From positions 49,308,199 through 49,372,198 of the forward strand of contig OW028576.1 in assembly GCA_932294295.1 (NCBI GenBank): a stretch of DNA of 64,000 bases. The letters are read 5' to 3'. The notes below the pieces were generated by a model. It searched no databases. It was not told the DNA's origin and saw nothing but the letters and a program-made list of their open reading frames with translations. Source of the stretch: Alitta virens (Eukaryota > Annelida > Polychaeta > Phyllodocida > Nereididae). The position numbers were made by a program, and so were the translations under genes. This document shows, one piece after another, positions 14,101 through 26,185 of this stretch; positions within the stretch are counted from its first letter, which is position 1, and each line of letters starts with the position of its first letter.

Positions 14101-17100
14101 TCATGACCAGGAATCATGATCCTGGTGGGGGAGCAAGGAATTTGACTGTATATTAGTTTATTTAAGCATAAGAATACAAAATCACACCTCACTTTACTTT
14201 GACGATGTTTCTCTCTTTCTCTACATTGTTCGACCGCTACGTTGAATTCAAATGGGCGCAGTAATTAACCTACTGTCACGCCTATCTGGCAATGTTGGGA
14301 AATCACATATTCCGCTTGAAGTCTTTAAATGCAAAACTACTTTAAAAAAACACAGGCAAATACACATTTTGTTTTTAAATCGTGAGAATTCTTTTTACCT
14401 GAAGTAATACTAGTCACTGGCTGAGGGACGCTAAGAGCGGTCGCTTGGGCCATGCTGATGGGGAAGATGGGAATTCCCTGTGCTGTCATAGGGGCCCCTT
14501 GGGGGGCACCCAGTGAGGCACTGAAGGGATTTCCTCCCTGGCCTTTGTTCTCCATTATCATGGTAGAAAACTGAGAAGTCATTGGAGCTGAAAATAAAAA
14601 TTTAGTTCATAAATCAGGAAAAGAGCTGATTCAGCTACCTGTTTTTTTTTTTAACTCGTTTACGATGTAAATTATCAGTAGGGCAGAAAAAGAAAATAGA
14701 TTCAGAAAAAAAGGTCATACTAAAGACATATTAACAGCTGGGTACGGGTAAAAATTACATTTAAAACCTCGAGACAGCATCTTTTCTTTTTAAGTATTAC
14801 CATTCAGAATTTCCTTCTGACTTGTTTGAGATGTTCCTAAATTCCCAAAATAATGCATACTTTATAATATCAATTTCTAGCAAATACCAGTTATGTATAC
14901 AACATGACGACATCATAATGTTAGGATAACATCATTTTTATGTCTCTGAACAACCTTAGTTTTAAGTTACAGTCACACTGAAAATAATTGTCCACAGATC
15001 TTAAAGTTGGACATTGTCGCATCAGCCAGCTGTCATGTTTGTTTTTAGTTTTATATAAACCCATTCTCATTATCACGGTTATTCTTTAAGTGCTAAATTC
15101 TCAGTTTGTGTGCCATGTTTAGTGTGCCGTGTTTAGTGTGCGCCATGTTTTGTGCGGCATGCTTTGACACCTGTAATACGATTATACGAGTCCAGGAAAT
15201 AGTCAGTTCTGGCCAAGTCACACTAGTGGGGAGCTAAATAGGTAATTTTACATAATATTATAATGATATTGAAATTGTTAGCTATTCGTATGCGTTTGTT
15301 AATAATTATGAGACTTAAAACCGGCTTTTTATAGATTCTTGCAGCGTCACAACAACAGCATACAGGTGAATATGTTATTGTTTTACCTAGTAATTCCGCA
15401 GTGGTCTGGAATATTCTGAAGTCTACAGTAGACCTGTATTGAAGAATGCTGTCATGACAAATGGGTGAAATCTATCTTTCTACCTATCTTTCTTTTCCCT
15501 GACAGAGTGAGAACACACATGGTCAAGAGCTCAGTCATATTTTTCGGATTTTTCCTGGGAATCTATGGCTTAATTACATTCAGATTTTGCACAAATATGG
15601 ATTATGATACAGAGAATCTGGATATATAATTTTTGATATAAAAATAATGAAATTATTTCATTAAATTAAGACTTTCACCTGACTTTTAGACATTCATGAT
15701 TGTTTGAGTGTTCATTGGCAGAAGCTGTGAACCAAGGAACAATAGACAATGTCAGGAAAAAAGAAGTGTGAAACATGCCGAAAGGACTACAAAGAAGGTG
15801 TTTGTTTGGACTGCCACAAACAGGACAACAAACAAATAGTAGTCAATGAACTTTTGTGTTATGTAAACAACTACATCAATAAGTCATCACTGGGTCAACT
15901 GAAACTGGCCCTGGTCAGTTTCTATGGAGAGGAAGCAGTGAATAAAGCCAAGACAGCAATCCTAGAATGTGCTAAGAAGATGGAGATCAATGTGGGTGAT
16001 TGTGAACAGGTCAGACAAAGATCTGCAACACGTACAGCCAAAGAAGCAGAAGTTGATGATATCCTGAGGGCCTTCAGTGAAGTTATTAAGCCTACAGCTA
16101 TGACAGAAGTGTGTTTCTATGCTGAAGATGTGAGGCAGCTTCCTCCTGCAGCTCCTGAGGAAGGAGGCAGTCTGATGTCCTTGTTTGAGCTATTAGCAGA
16201 GCAGAAACAACAAATGTTACAGATGCAGCATGCCATGTCATCCCTGCAGGCTCAAGTGATGTAGAACACAAGTCGGCTAAATAGACCACCTGCAGCAACA
16301 GCCTATTCTGGTGTAGTAAAGAGGACTACAGTAGCAGCTCTAAAGGAACCACTTGCAGGTACATCCGTTGCTTTAGTGGATAGCAACATACAGGGATCAT
16401 CAGGGATCAACACTGATATGCTACAATGTGCTATTGAACAGGTCAACAACACTACTGAGGATGGATACCAGGTGATCCAAGGAAATAGCAAGCGTCCCAA
16501 GAAAGGATCAGGCAGAGCTGAAGCTGGTGCTTCTGGGATTACCAAGCGGTCTGTTAAGACGGGGGCTGCTAAGACAGGATCATTATTTGCTGGCCCTGAG
16601 AAATTTCATGTCCAGCTGACGAATGTTAGCCCCCAGATCACGGATGAGAGGATACGAACCTATGTCACAGAGAAAAGTGATGACATAGAAATCATAGAGA
16701 TCAAAGATACCACAACTGATGGATGGGAAACCAAACGGTTTTTGATTACCTTTAACATGTCAGACTTCAAGGCTGTGATGGAGGATGCATTTTGGCCTGA
16801 AGGGATTTATTATAAACAGTGGTTTGTTAGAAATGTGCAGAAGAAACAGCCTGGAGTTTTATGATCATCATGAATATGGATAATTTACGTATCATGTCAT
16901 TTAATCCCACTGGTTTAGGATTAGGCAAACCAGAATGCATTAGGGATTGCTGGATGTACATCAGGTAGATATATTGCTTATACAAGAATGCTGGCTTCTT
17001 CCCTCAAATATGCAGAGACTTGGTGACATCCATGCAGATTATCTTTTTCATGGTAAGTCTGGGATGAGAGACACTGAACTTTTGGTGGGAAGACCTTACG

Positions 17101-20100
17101 GTGGTGTTGCAATATTGTGGCACAAAAAACTTGCTGTCAATGTCTCTAAGATAAATGACTGTAAATCAAATAGACTATGTGCAGTTAAACTTAAAAGTAC
17201 AAAACAGGATATTATAATGGTTAATTGTTACATGCCAAATGACAATTATCACAAAACGAATGTATCTGATGAATTTATGCAAGCATGTGATGAAATAGAA
17301 TGTTTGATCTCTGAATTCAGTGATTGCTCTGTTATTGTTGGTGGTGATATCAACTTGGATTACACAAGACATAATGCTCATGATGTGTACTTTTCACACT
17401 TATTGGAGAACTGTGAAATGCTAGACTGTTGGTCACTGAATGTGGCAAATCAGGATTACACATATTGTGATCACTTTCAAAACAGATCATGTATTGATCG
17501 GTTTAGTGTTTCTACAAACATTGGACATATGGTTAAAGCAATGTACCCCATAGACAGTGCATTGAATACCTCCTACCACAGGCCAATTTGTTTGGAATTA
17601 AAACTTGAAATCACAGCCAACAACGGACTCACATTTGAGAGCCAGAACTGTACTAGGCCCATAGCATGGCACACTTTAAACAAGAATCATCCCAGTGTGA
17701 ATTTGTATAAATATGAATTAGATAAGCGGCTTCAAGCCAGTCGAAACTATCAAGCACACCAGTGCAGTGATCCCCTTTGTAACAATTTACTCCACAAGAG
17801 GCAGTTAGATGACCATTGTGATTTTCTTGTGAACTGTTGTATCCAGGCAGACATTGTATTTCCAAGGATAAAACAACGATCAAAAGTCTTTCCTGGCTGG
17901 TCTGAACATGTGAAAGAATATAAAGATGAATGTCTTCTATGGTTTAACATTTGGAATTCTCATGGAAAACCCACAGAGGGATTTATCTATGAAACAATGC
18001 GAGAATCAAAGAGACAGTATATGTATGCTGTCCGGCGTACAAAGAGAAGAGAGAAAGCCATTAGAAACCAAAAGATGGCAGAATGTGTCAGTCAAAATAG
18101 AGACAGAGACCTATTTCAAGAAATCAAAAGACTTGGCTCAAAACACATGTCAGCTCCATCAATAAACTCTATTACTAATCCCAAGGAAATAGTCACATAT
18201 TTTGCAGACAAATACCAAGCCTTATATAATAGTGTCCCTTCAGACTTTGCAATAATTTCTTCAGTGAAGGACTGTATTTCTGAGGATATATCTCAAATGG
18301 AGCAAACATTTAATGTGACACTTGAGAAGGTTAAAAAAGCTGTCAAATTACTGAAGCCAAACAAACATGATGGCAACATAGGATTTACTTCTAGCCACTT
18401 GTTGTATTCCAGTGACACTTTTCTTATTCATTTAGCACAGCTGATACAATCATGCATCATACATGGATACCAACCCAAGAGTTTGAATTTGTCTACGATA
18501 GTGTCGATCCCTAAGGATTATAGGGGTGACATTTGTTGTCATGCAAATTATAGAGGGATCACTCTTTGCTCAGCCATTGTCAAAGTGTTTGATCTTATAA
18601 TGATGGACAGAAATCAGGATATATTGCAGACTTCACAAAATCAGTTTGCATATAAGCCTAAACATGGAACTGTGTTATGCACCCTCATGTTAAAAGAAAC
18701 TGTGAAACATTACTTTACAAACGGATCTGATGTGTATTCAATGTTTATAGACGCAAGCAAAGCATTTGATTGTGTAAAGCATGATCAGCTGTTTACAGTA
18801 CTTAACAAGAGAAGGATGCATCCATTGGATTTACGTTTCCTGATACACAGCTATGAACAGCAACAAATGAGAACGTCATGGAAGGGTGCTTACTCTGATC
18901 CTTTTTATGCCACAAATGGAATTGGGCAGGGGAAAATGGCTTCTCCTATTTTATTCTGTTGTTATTTGGACATTTTGTTGGCTAAACTGAATAATAAAGG
19001 CATAGGCTGTTGGATGGGTGCGCATTATGCAGGTGCACTAGCTTATGCAGATGATTTGACTCTTTTAAGCCCAACATCACAAGGATTACAAACTATGGTT
19101 ACAATTTGTGAGGACTTCTCAAAAGAGTATGGCATGACATACAACCCACAAAAATCAATTTGTGTACTTTTTTCCAAAAGACAAGTAAAATGTACCCCAG
19201 ACATATTTCTGAATGGAAGACTGGTTACTTGGGTCACAAAAGTGAAACATCTGGGAAATGTATTGAACTATAATTTGGATGAGTCTGCAGATGTTACACT
19301 TAAGAGAGGAGATTTGGTTAGCAGAGTGAACAAAATGATTGGTTCATTACATGGAGCAAGTGACAATGTGCTAATGAAAGTTTTTGGTTCACAATGCTGT
19401 CATTTCTATGGAACATCTGCATGGATGCTTAATGATAGACATATCTCCCAGTTTCATACTATGTACAACCGGTGTGTGAGAAGGATTTTAAAACTACCAT
19501 ATAGAACCCACACAAGATACTTGCCTCTGCTTTCTGAAAGGGCTAATTCTAGGGAGGAGATAGTTGCTAGATTTGTGAGGTTGTTGTTCACAGCTCTTCA
19601 GAGTGATAACTCACTCATCAGACATGTGTCCAACAGAGCACTGACAACAACAAACTCAATCATTGGAGCCAACATAGACTTCATCAAAACCACATATAGA
19701 GTACAATTCTCAGAGATAAATACATTTAATTTTAGAAAACAATATTTACAGACAATTACTCCAGAAGATATGTGCAACGTCCAAGCAATTAAAGATATAA
19801 GGAACTTTGAGATCGATTTTTTTGAAATTAATGAATTTTTTTCCCAACTATGTATTAATTAACTTAAAATATTCATTGTATTGATATTATTGATTTATAC
19901 CATGTAACTTAATTTCAAACTATGATGTATTATACCTCTGATGAGCGTATGAATAAAGATATATATATATATACACCTATCTACCTATCTACCTATAAAT
20001 CTAGCTATCTAGCTATCTATCTATGAGTGCGATAATAATGGAATAAATATGCCAGTGAAACTAGCAGCAAATATGTTCTAAGCCGTTACAGATATTATTC

Positions 20101-20924
20101 AGTTCACATGATTTCATCTTACCGTGAGATGGGGAGGTGGGTCCATTGTCATCCGTGTGTGGAATCTGTCCCGTGTAGCTGGTCAGGGAGTTGCTAGGAC
20201 GTGTACTCGGTTTGTCACGGTTACTAGGCGTCGTGTTCTTTTCAGGGTTGAACCATTTGTAATCAGGATTGGCTTTCAGGAAAGCTTCTTTGTACTGTAA
20301 CACAAACCAAAAATGGTAAATTCAAAGTGACAAGTTTCATACAGTGAAACAACAGTCCCATGCATCTGCTTTCATTCTTGTTAGCATATGTGAGACTGGT
20401 TACAGAAATCACATGACGTCACACATGTCAGGTTAATTGCAGGTCAATTGCACTTAAGTTTCCAGGACAGTAATTTGCGATTTTTGAAAGCTTTTAAAGA
20501 AAACTTAGTCATCTACAATTGCATTTCAGTTTTTGGGACCCAAAAGAGAACTGCAATTTCAAAAAAAATTCAAGAGTGCTTTGAAAGAGAGCTTAGTCAT
20601 CATGTGATTAAATGCTGGACAGAAGTAATATTTGGAAGACTGCACTCCATAAATTAACAAATATATAATTATCATAAATATAAATACCAACATTTACAGT
20701 AAAATTATCCAACAAACCTCATTGGCCAAACTAGTATAGGTTGACTTTTCCTCCAACGGCAGTTTCGCCCACAATTCTCCCAAAATGCGAGTCACGGAAC
20801 GATTATCGAGTCGAGGGTTCCGTTCACGAACCAGACTACGGTGTCGTTTACAAAAGATGAGAAAAGCGTTCATGGGGCGACGTACACCCGACTTGCTGGT
20901 GGGACTTTGAGGTTCCTCTTCCAT
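8168..20924 (-). CDS. BBX: BBX-like HMG-box transcription factor, 10 coding exons
   Basis: Nuclear DNA-binding HMG-box protein related to BBX (bobby sox), implicated in cell-cycle and differentiation control. Coding exons on the minus strand: 20924-20718, 20294-20123, 14587-14399, 13336-13080, 12353-11287, 10902-10624, 10050-9911, 9571-9413, 8859-8505, 8216-8168. All junctions are GT-AG and keep phase, giving 957 aa against about 940 for vertebrate BBX. The HMG box spans about residues 15-83 (starts RRPMNAFLIFCKRHRSLVR, ends NPDYKW) and is split by intron 1, as the first two exons show. Later regions are low-complexity: Gln/Thr/Pro-rich (190-275), a basic stretch KKRKPR near 550, an acidic Asp/Leu stretch near 590 and a second basic cluster (RRTRKRYKTG) ending exon 6. 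The start ATG lies just inside exon 1, after a splice acceptor, so an upstream noncoding exon exists. The family call rests on the HMG box; the rest fits by length and composition. Confidence 0.92.
9146..9412. repeat. Diverged tandem duplication, period about 151
   Basis: TTGTACAATCTTAC...AAAGATAC..GT(C)..AACTGGT..CTCACT (from 9150) recurs from about 9301. The second copy ends in the splice donor of the exon at 9571-9413; the matching bases in the first copy (CACTAACCC) are no longer a donor. Confidence 0.7.
9597..9695. repeat. Tandem duplication, unit about 50
   Basis: GTTAACTTTCACGTTTAATT and its TAATCTAA...CTACTAGTAATT continuation are repeated once in direct orientation with a few substitutions. 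Intronic in BBX. Confidence 0.8.
9812..9825 (+). repeat. Poly-G tract (14 G)
   Basis: Uninterrupted G run in a BBX intron. On the transcribed strand it is a C tract. Confidence 0.85.
10127..10385. repeat. Diverged tandem duplication, period about 150
   Basis: GGCTGAGATTGAATTTATTT with a T(A)ATAT-rich continuation and an AAAGG(TTAAA/CTATG) end recurs at about 10281 with moderate divergence. Intronic in BBX. Confidence 0.6.
12355..13061. repeat. Near-identical direct repeats flanking a transposon fragment
   Basis: About 283 bases (12355-12637) recur almost unchanged at 12779-13061, differing mainly in a few bases (CTTTACAATAT versus CTTTAAATTT). Between them lies a 143-base segment (about 12638-12780) found in inverted orientation at 13488-13628. 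The left copy begins at the splice acceptor of the large BBX exon; the right copy carries CAT instead of CAG at that point. Confidence 0.9.
13438..13945. mobile_element. Nonautonomous element with about 28-base terminal inverted repeats
   Basis: The left end ATATGGGTCAATCCATATGA continues into ATTCACC; the right end is its reverse complement (GGTGAATTCATATGGATTGA then CCCATAT). The interior, about 450 bases, has no coding capacity. Further internal similarity (AAATTGCTGTAACTTCTAAA) appears on both sides, so it may be composite. A target-site duplication is not certain. Confidence 0.75.
15749..16864 (+). pseudogene. LINE ORF1, broken by one stop codon
   Basis: One frame of about 371 codons with a single in-frame TAG at 16262-16264; the frame is open on both sides. 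The N-terminus has two CxxC pairs (KCETCRK and VCLDCHK), a likely zinc ribbon. The first part (about residues 20-170) is Glu/Lys-rich with a Gln/Met-rich end (EQKQQMLQMQ) that could form a coiled coil. The second half could be RNA-binding. ORF1 proteins of LINEs coat the RNA and act as chaperones. The ORF1 stop TGA overlaps an ATG (ATGA at 16861-16864), the expected ORF2 start. Confidence 0.85.
16861..19862 (+). pseudogene. LINE ORF2: endonuclease plus reverse transcriptase, frameshifted near its start
   Basis: The expected start is the ATG in ATGA at 16861. That frame encodes the first endonuclease strand (NLRIMSFNPTGLG) but hits TAG at 16966-16968. The long frame continues from 16947 for 971 codons without a stop, so a one-base indel near 16940-16950 splits the gene. 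Endonuclease motifs: LIQECW early and GGDINLD near residue 130. The usual C-terminal SDH reads SYH (TSYHRPICLEL), so a catalytic Asp seems lost. Reverse transcriptase motifs: FIDASKAFD, GIGQGKMASPILF and YADDLTLL (YADD codons 19044-19055). Closest by eye to the CR1/L2/Jockey group; the exact clade was not determined. Confidence 0.92.
20447..20607. repeat. Diverged tandem duplication, unit about 80
   Basis: TTGCA.TT..AGTTT..GGAC..., followed by AAAG(A)AAACTTAGTCATC, appears twice in a row. Intronic in BBX. It creates a 69-codon open frame that is not a gene. Confidence 0.6.
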
Positions 20925-21120
20925 ATTTGGTCTGAAAAATTATGCAAATTAAATGGATGATGAAATTTTATGAGAATACATGTAATCAACCTTTAATAAT
21001 CATTGGCAAATGCTCAGTAACTCTATCATCTGGGAATATCTTGCCAGAGAGCTTAAAAAGTATATAACACAATCACGAAATTCAAAACAGGTGTTTTTCA
21101 TTATTTAAGTGGGTGTGGTT

Positions 21121-21141
21121 GGGGGGGGGGGGGGGGGGGGG
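21121..21141 (+). repeat. Poly-G tract (21 G)
   Basis: Longest homopolymer of the window, preceded by GGGTGTGGTT. It lies in the presumed first intron of BBX. Its length is prone to sequencing error. Confidence 0.85.
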
Positions 21142-22899
21142 TTTAATTATGGGCCAATTGAAAAATGGTATTACACCTAAAGTTGTCACCCTTGTAAAAA
21201 AAAATCATTTTAAAAAGATGCAATAATAAAACAATTATTGGGTATACATAGCTAGTATTGAGTTATTACACGGAGATCTCATTTCATCATAACCATACAA
21301 CAGCAATAACTGTTAATTACAGTTAAATATGTACTTATTGTGTATTTTATGTATACTGTGTATTAGAAATTATATGAATATTGCAACAAATGCAAAATAC
21401 AGCATACAAGAGAATACTTTGCCTACTGTAGCATTTGGGACAGAGTTTCAGTTTTAGAATGACTCTTTGGAAATGATTACATTTGTATTTTTTTCTGGCA
21501 TAGGAGCTCCAAAAAAGACAACTGATTTTCATGTTTTCAGTAACAACAGAGCAGGTTTTCCAGTTGGAGTTTAAATGTGCCTCTGTCATTTTCCTCAAAT
21601 TGTTTACCTTCGTATCATTTTAACCAACACAGCTGAATACATAAGTATTCCCAGTCACACATTTTCAAAAGCGCTGTCTAGTTTATCAGAAAAGGGGCAA
21701 TATTTAGAACGAGCTTTGTTTATTGCAATGTCCTAAATTTAAGCACTAGGTAATATATTGTCCTGAGCAGGTGGGATGAATGGATTTCCTTGCTATTAAA
21801 TTATGAGGAAGGCTCACAGGCTCACAGCACATGTCCCAGTGACCTTGTAAGTGTTTATCCACCCCGCCGGGGGCCCCAAGTTGCTTGGCTGACAGGAGAT
21901 CACACATGACATCAACTCACCCTGAGTCAACAGATGAAAAACCCACGTGTCTGAAAAAATATCCCTTGTAAAATGGAATAATCCGATCATAAACGCTTGC
22001 ATAAGGATGTAGAGCGTTATTTAGAAAAGGTATAAGATCAATTGATGCAAGAATACGCCACATTTTGCTTGTTATTAAAGGGTAATTGCCAGGGGCCCGA
22101 GGGGGGAAATTTGCATTGACAGACTGGAGCGCTGAGACTCATTTGCATACCGCAGCCAGCCATGCCACAACTCAGATCATGAAAGAATGGTCTTTTTAAA
22201 CCGTTATAATCAATGAAAAATGCAAGGACACGGTCTAATTCCACGCAAATCACTGAGATAAACTATTCTTCTGTGATTTTGCGGCATAATTGTACCCGAA
22301 TCGTGCGAAGATTCAGAGATTTAGCGAAACTAGGTCAGCCTTGTTTTGTCAAAAGCTGCGAGTCGAGCTCCTCAAATCAGCTGACGGCCCACCGCAAACA
22401 TGAGGCAATAACAGGAAATGTTGCAAAATTCTGGGAAGGAATCCAACAATTTAATAAATTAACGACTCAATGGCATGTTAGTATTTAATCTATAACCCTA
22501 AAAGACTACATGAACTGGTAGTTAATTCTGCGTGTCATGATGAACACAGACCACTACTCCAAATTTAGCTCCAGCCTTTTGTGTATTGTGCACAATGACA
22601 AATTTGTCCGACGTTAGAAAAACGTCGTTTTAATCATCAATTTGCCTAATTTTGCAGTTCATGAAACTTACTGTGAACATGAAACGGACATGTCAGGACA
22701 AAATAATATTAGAAAATCTCGGTTTTTAAAGCCATTGCTCCTCCAGCTGACATTTTTGGCATGTGAAACAATGTCAACAAAATTCCTCGAAATACACTAA
22801 GTTCAACGGCAGATCTAACAATGACAATAATTGAGAATTGAAAATGTTGTGAAATACTGTCGTTTATTCTAACATAAGAGATTTTTGTATCTATAAATA

Positions 22900-23230
22900 G
22901 GGAATTCCAGGGCATTAAATGTCAATTAGGGTCATGAGTTGTTTGCGTCTCCGCGATTTGGCTTCCCGAGCAGCTGGTTGCAAAAAATGCCATCGACTGA
23001 CAGAGAAATCGCTTCAGATTTGACGAATATAAGAAGAAGAACTTACTGTCGTGTAGGGAAATGGCAGCGGCGATGGCTAAGGGGTGTAGAGTCTCTTCAA
23101 TTCCTCTTCATGGATGTTGTTTTTCGCTTCCCGGCGAAGCTAGCTAGGTAGATGAATGTTTGCAAACTGACCGGTGACACAGGCAAGGTCAAGGACGCCG
23201 TCCTGATTGGGGCCCCGGTGGGAGATCTCT
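22900..23230 (-). promoter_or_regulatory. Probable BBX promoter and noncoding first exon
   Basis: A perfect minus-strand donor (GTAAGT, 23046-23041) follows a GC- and CpG-richer block (about 23050-23230) that stands out from the AT-rich surroundings. A minus-strand CCAAT (plus ATTGG at 23206-23210) lies upstream. Splicing from 23047 to the acceptor before 20931 would place the BBX start codon seven bases into exon 2. The transcription start was not defined. Confidence 0.45.
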
Positions 23231-26185
23231 CTCCTCACACAAAAATAATGCAATGATTCATTATCTATGAACTAGCTTAGAATAGAACTACTTATTAATT
23301 TATTAAAAAAAAAATCCCAATTTATGAGTTTAATAGCCTAAATTATACTGGGTTAATTCCGTGTAATTTGAATTTCATTTTGAAATGCATGCAGGAATTG
23401 TGGACTTTTAATTAATTACTGCTACTCTTACATTGCAGGAATTCGGGCATATAAATTAATGTGTTTCACATTAAAATATTACTTAGGCATCAATTAAAAT
23501 TCTTCCCGTCCAGAATTTGCAGAGATTCAAACAAAACAATTCATATTTTGATAAATATTTTTTATTGTGCACAACCATGCTAATTCACTCAGTTGAGGCA
23601 ATTAGAAACATTGCTCAAATAATAATAATTCTTTCACTTGGTCAGACATATACTTAACAAAGCTCATTTACCCTAAATGACTTGTAAATAATCATAAAAT
23701 GATGAAAATACTTCCTACAGCTTTTCACAAATAACCCATATAATATTTCATAAATTTAATATTTGCTCGTCAAGTACAACTAAACTTTGTACAATTTGAT
23801 AACTCCTTAGTGCTAATCTGGTCACATTTTAATTCAATTAATATAAATGTGCAAAAACACATTGACTTAATTATTGTTGTAATATAACAAAGCTCACTTT
23901 CGCTGCTTTTGTGTAAAAATTGAATACACAATTATGAAAAAGACACATTCATACCCTGTTATAATCAATAATACTTAGCAAATTTTATCATTGTCATGTA
24001 TACTAAATTATATTCACATAATGTCATTATCAAAATTTCAATTTTCTTTATCAAAAGAAATTGAAAAACTGTACATGGTGAAGCATTCTATCAAATCTAT
24101 AAATAGGCCAGAAACGCTATTGTTGCCCAAATGTGATCTTCTAATTTCTCCAAGCCATTTTTCTTATTTTTTATTTTCGAGAGTTTTTTGACACAAAATC
24201 TTATTGTTATTCACATTTACTTGACTCACACAATTCATAATTAATTTAATGCAACTTTCAACATATCAGTTTTTCTCTAAAAAAAATCAAAAAACAAGAT
24301 GACCCATTCTAGCTGGCATTCTAATTCTCATTTATAACAGCAATGTTAATTATCATACATTGATAATAAATGAAAATCCTGCATAGATAGATAGATAGAA
24401 TGATAATTATATACTGATATGCATTGATTTATTTCATTCATAAATGTGCCCATCTGCTTTGGAAAAGTCTTCGATAAAATTATTTCAGTTATTATTCATT
24501 AATTGTTCACAAATATGTGGAGTACAATATCGGTGCCTGCCTTAGTGAACTACGGGGAATATTATACAATTATTAAATGGTTAGAATCATCAATGTGTTC
24601 TTTAGAACATACTAATATAGTACATTAAAAGCACTGATAACTCATAGTCACATTGCAACTGATAACTTGCTCAATTATTGAAGTATGAATAAATTTGTGA
24701 TTTTCTTATTTCCTAAATGTCATCTTTTATACATATTTTTCCTTGACATATGTATATATATATATATATATATACACTAATGGACTTTAAAAACGCATTA
24801 TCTTGGGTTTGTACAACATGTTTTACCTATGCATTTTTAAAGTCCATTAGTGTAAATAAATAGTCAGTTATTTTTAAACCCAGTTTACATCAATTAATCA
24901 CAGATCATATTGAAAGCCTCTCACGTTATTCTAGACAGGCACTGTATACACACTTCTCTTACACAATTCTCCATTAAATAATTAAACAGATTAATCGTTC
25001 TTCCCACAATTGACCAGATAACAATTTAATGTTCCAGTATTAAACTTTTTAAGTGTCCTTCAATATTATTTCACAATCAGAAATATTTTGAACAAACAGC
25101 ATCTTAAACTACCTGAACATAAGTTTCCCTTGCTGGGCAAAATAATAAAAAATTCAGTTGTAAGTTGTATAATGTGATACGACTGATTTTCAGTGAATAA
25201 TCAACCATCTTTTCTTTGAGCACATAATTTTCAGATATCTTAACATGCTTTTGATTAATAAAATATGCCACAGCAACCAACAGGAAATATACATTGATAT
25301 TAATTAAATGAAAGCTGTACATAATCAATATGATGAGTACAATTTTGGCACTATTGCTATACAAGTCCCTTCGCGACATTTTGTCAATTTACTAAACACT
25401 TTTAAAATAATCCACATAAGTGTCATAGACTCGAAGATGATTTTAACTGAATACATTTCACTAAATATTAAAACAATGAATACATAAGTAAAATACAGTA
25501 GCGTATTAAATTATACGCAATTCTCGTCGCAATAATCAACAACCAAAAACAACAGAAACGCAGATAAAACAAATGCCCAAAATTAAAATAATCATAACAA
25601 TGGAATTCAACTAAGGTTGGAATACGACCAACCAAATAAGGAGATTCTTCCCGTCAATATCAATGCATAAATTAAAAATAAACAATGAAACATTAAAATC
25701 GCCTAGTTTTATTTTCACTTAAATAACCAAACTGCATAACAGTATATGATAGCATACTGATATAATAGTATTTTGCATAAATATACAGATATCAAATATA
25801 AATAATAAATGATTATCATAAAACAAAACTACACGACTCATAAATATTCATCAAGCAGCTTCACTGCAGTGTTGACCATATTTGCAAATACAAACTGTTT
25901 GGTGGGTTGTTCGTGGAGATATTAAAAAACCAAGGAAACAAAAGAATACTATAGGAACAACAAATAACACATTACGAAGTAACAAAACAAAAGTCATAAA
26001 TTAACAAATGAAACAAAAGTCAGCTAAAGAATTAACTGCCGCAAGGACAAGACATCACAGACATCATGATAAAATCGAGGCAAAGTCCTTCTAAATGGTT
26101 GCCATAACAACAGTAGAACAAACAGCAGCAACAAGGTCCGTAACAATACCGTAAAGGGGTCATCGTCATGGCAACCTAGATGACA
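23231..26185 (-). other. Probable USP2 3' UTR and short intergenic gap
   Basis: Very AT-rich, no exon recognised. A minus-strand AATAAA (plus TTTATT near 23556) gives a plausible end at about 23.54 kb, close to the BBX promoter. Nothing else is seen except a (TA)n tract and a hairpin at 24.75-24.86 kb and a (GATA)4 tract near 24.39 kb. Confidence 0.4.
24773..24854. repeat. 82-base palindromic element with 24-base arms
   Basis: TACACTAATGGACTTTAAAA (then ACGC) on the left pairs with GC.TTTTTAAAGTCCATTAGTGTA on the right with one mismatch, around a 34-base loop. It abuts a (TA)n run. This looks like a very short MITE. Confidence 0.75.

Larger units (their letters stand above)
15740..20025 (+). 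mobile_element. LINE (non-LTR retrotransposon), APE-endonuclease type
   Basis: A nearly complete two-ORF LINE sits in the BBX intron 20122-14588, antisense to the host gene. ORF1 has an N-terminal Cys-rich motif. ORF2 has an AP-like endonuclease followed by reverse transcriptase with YADD. The 3' end is a short AT-rich tail with TATATA and (CTAT/CTAC)n microsatellite from 19956 to about 20025, as in CR1/L2/Jockey-group elements. The 5' boundary is not certain; no target-site duplication was found by eye. A nonsense codon in ORF1 and a frameshift in ORF2 suggest this copy is dead. Confidence 0.93.

Noticed and set aside
16376..16864. A separate host gene between the LINE ORFs
   Set aside because: It is in the same frame as ORF1, separated only by one TAG, with open sequence between.
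22213..22488. A 91-codon plus frame near the BBX promoter
   Set aside because: No recognised domain, no promoter or splice evidence on plus, and it lies in the presumed first BBX intron.
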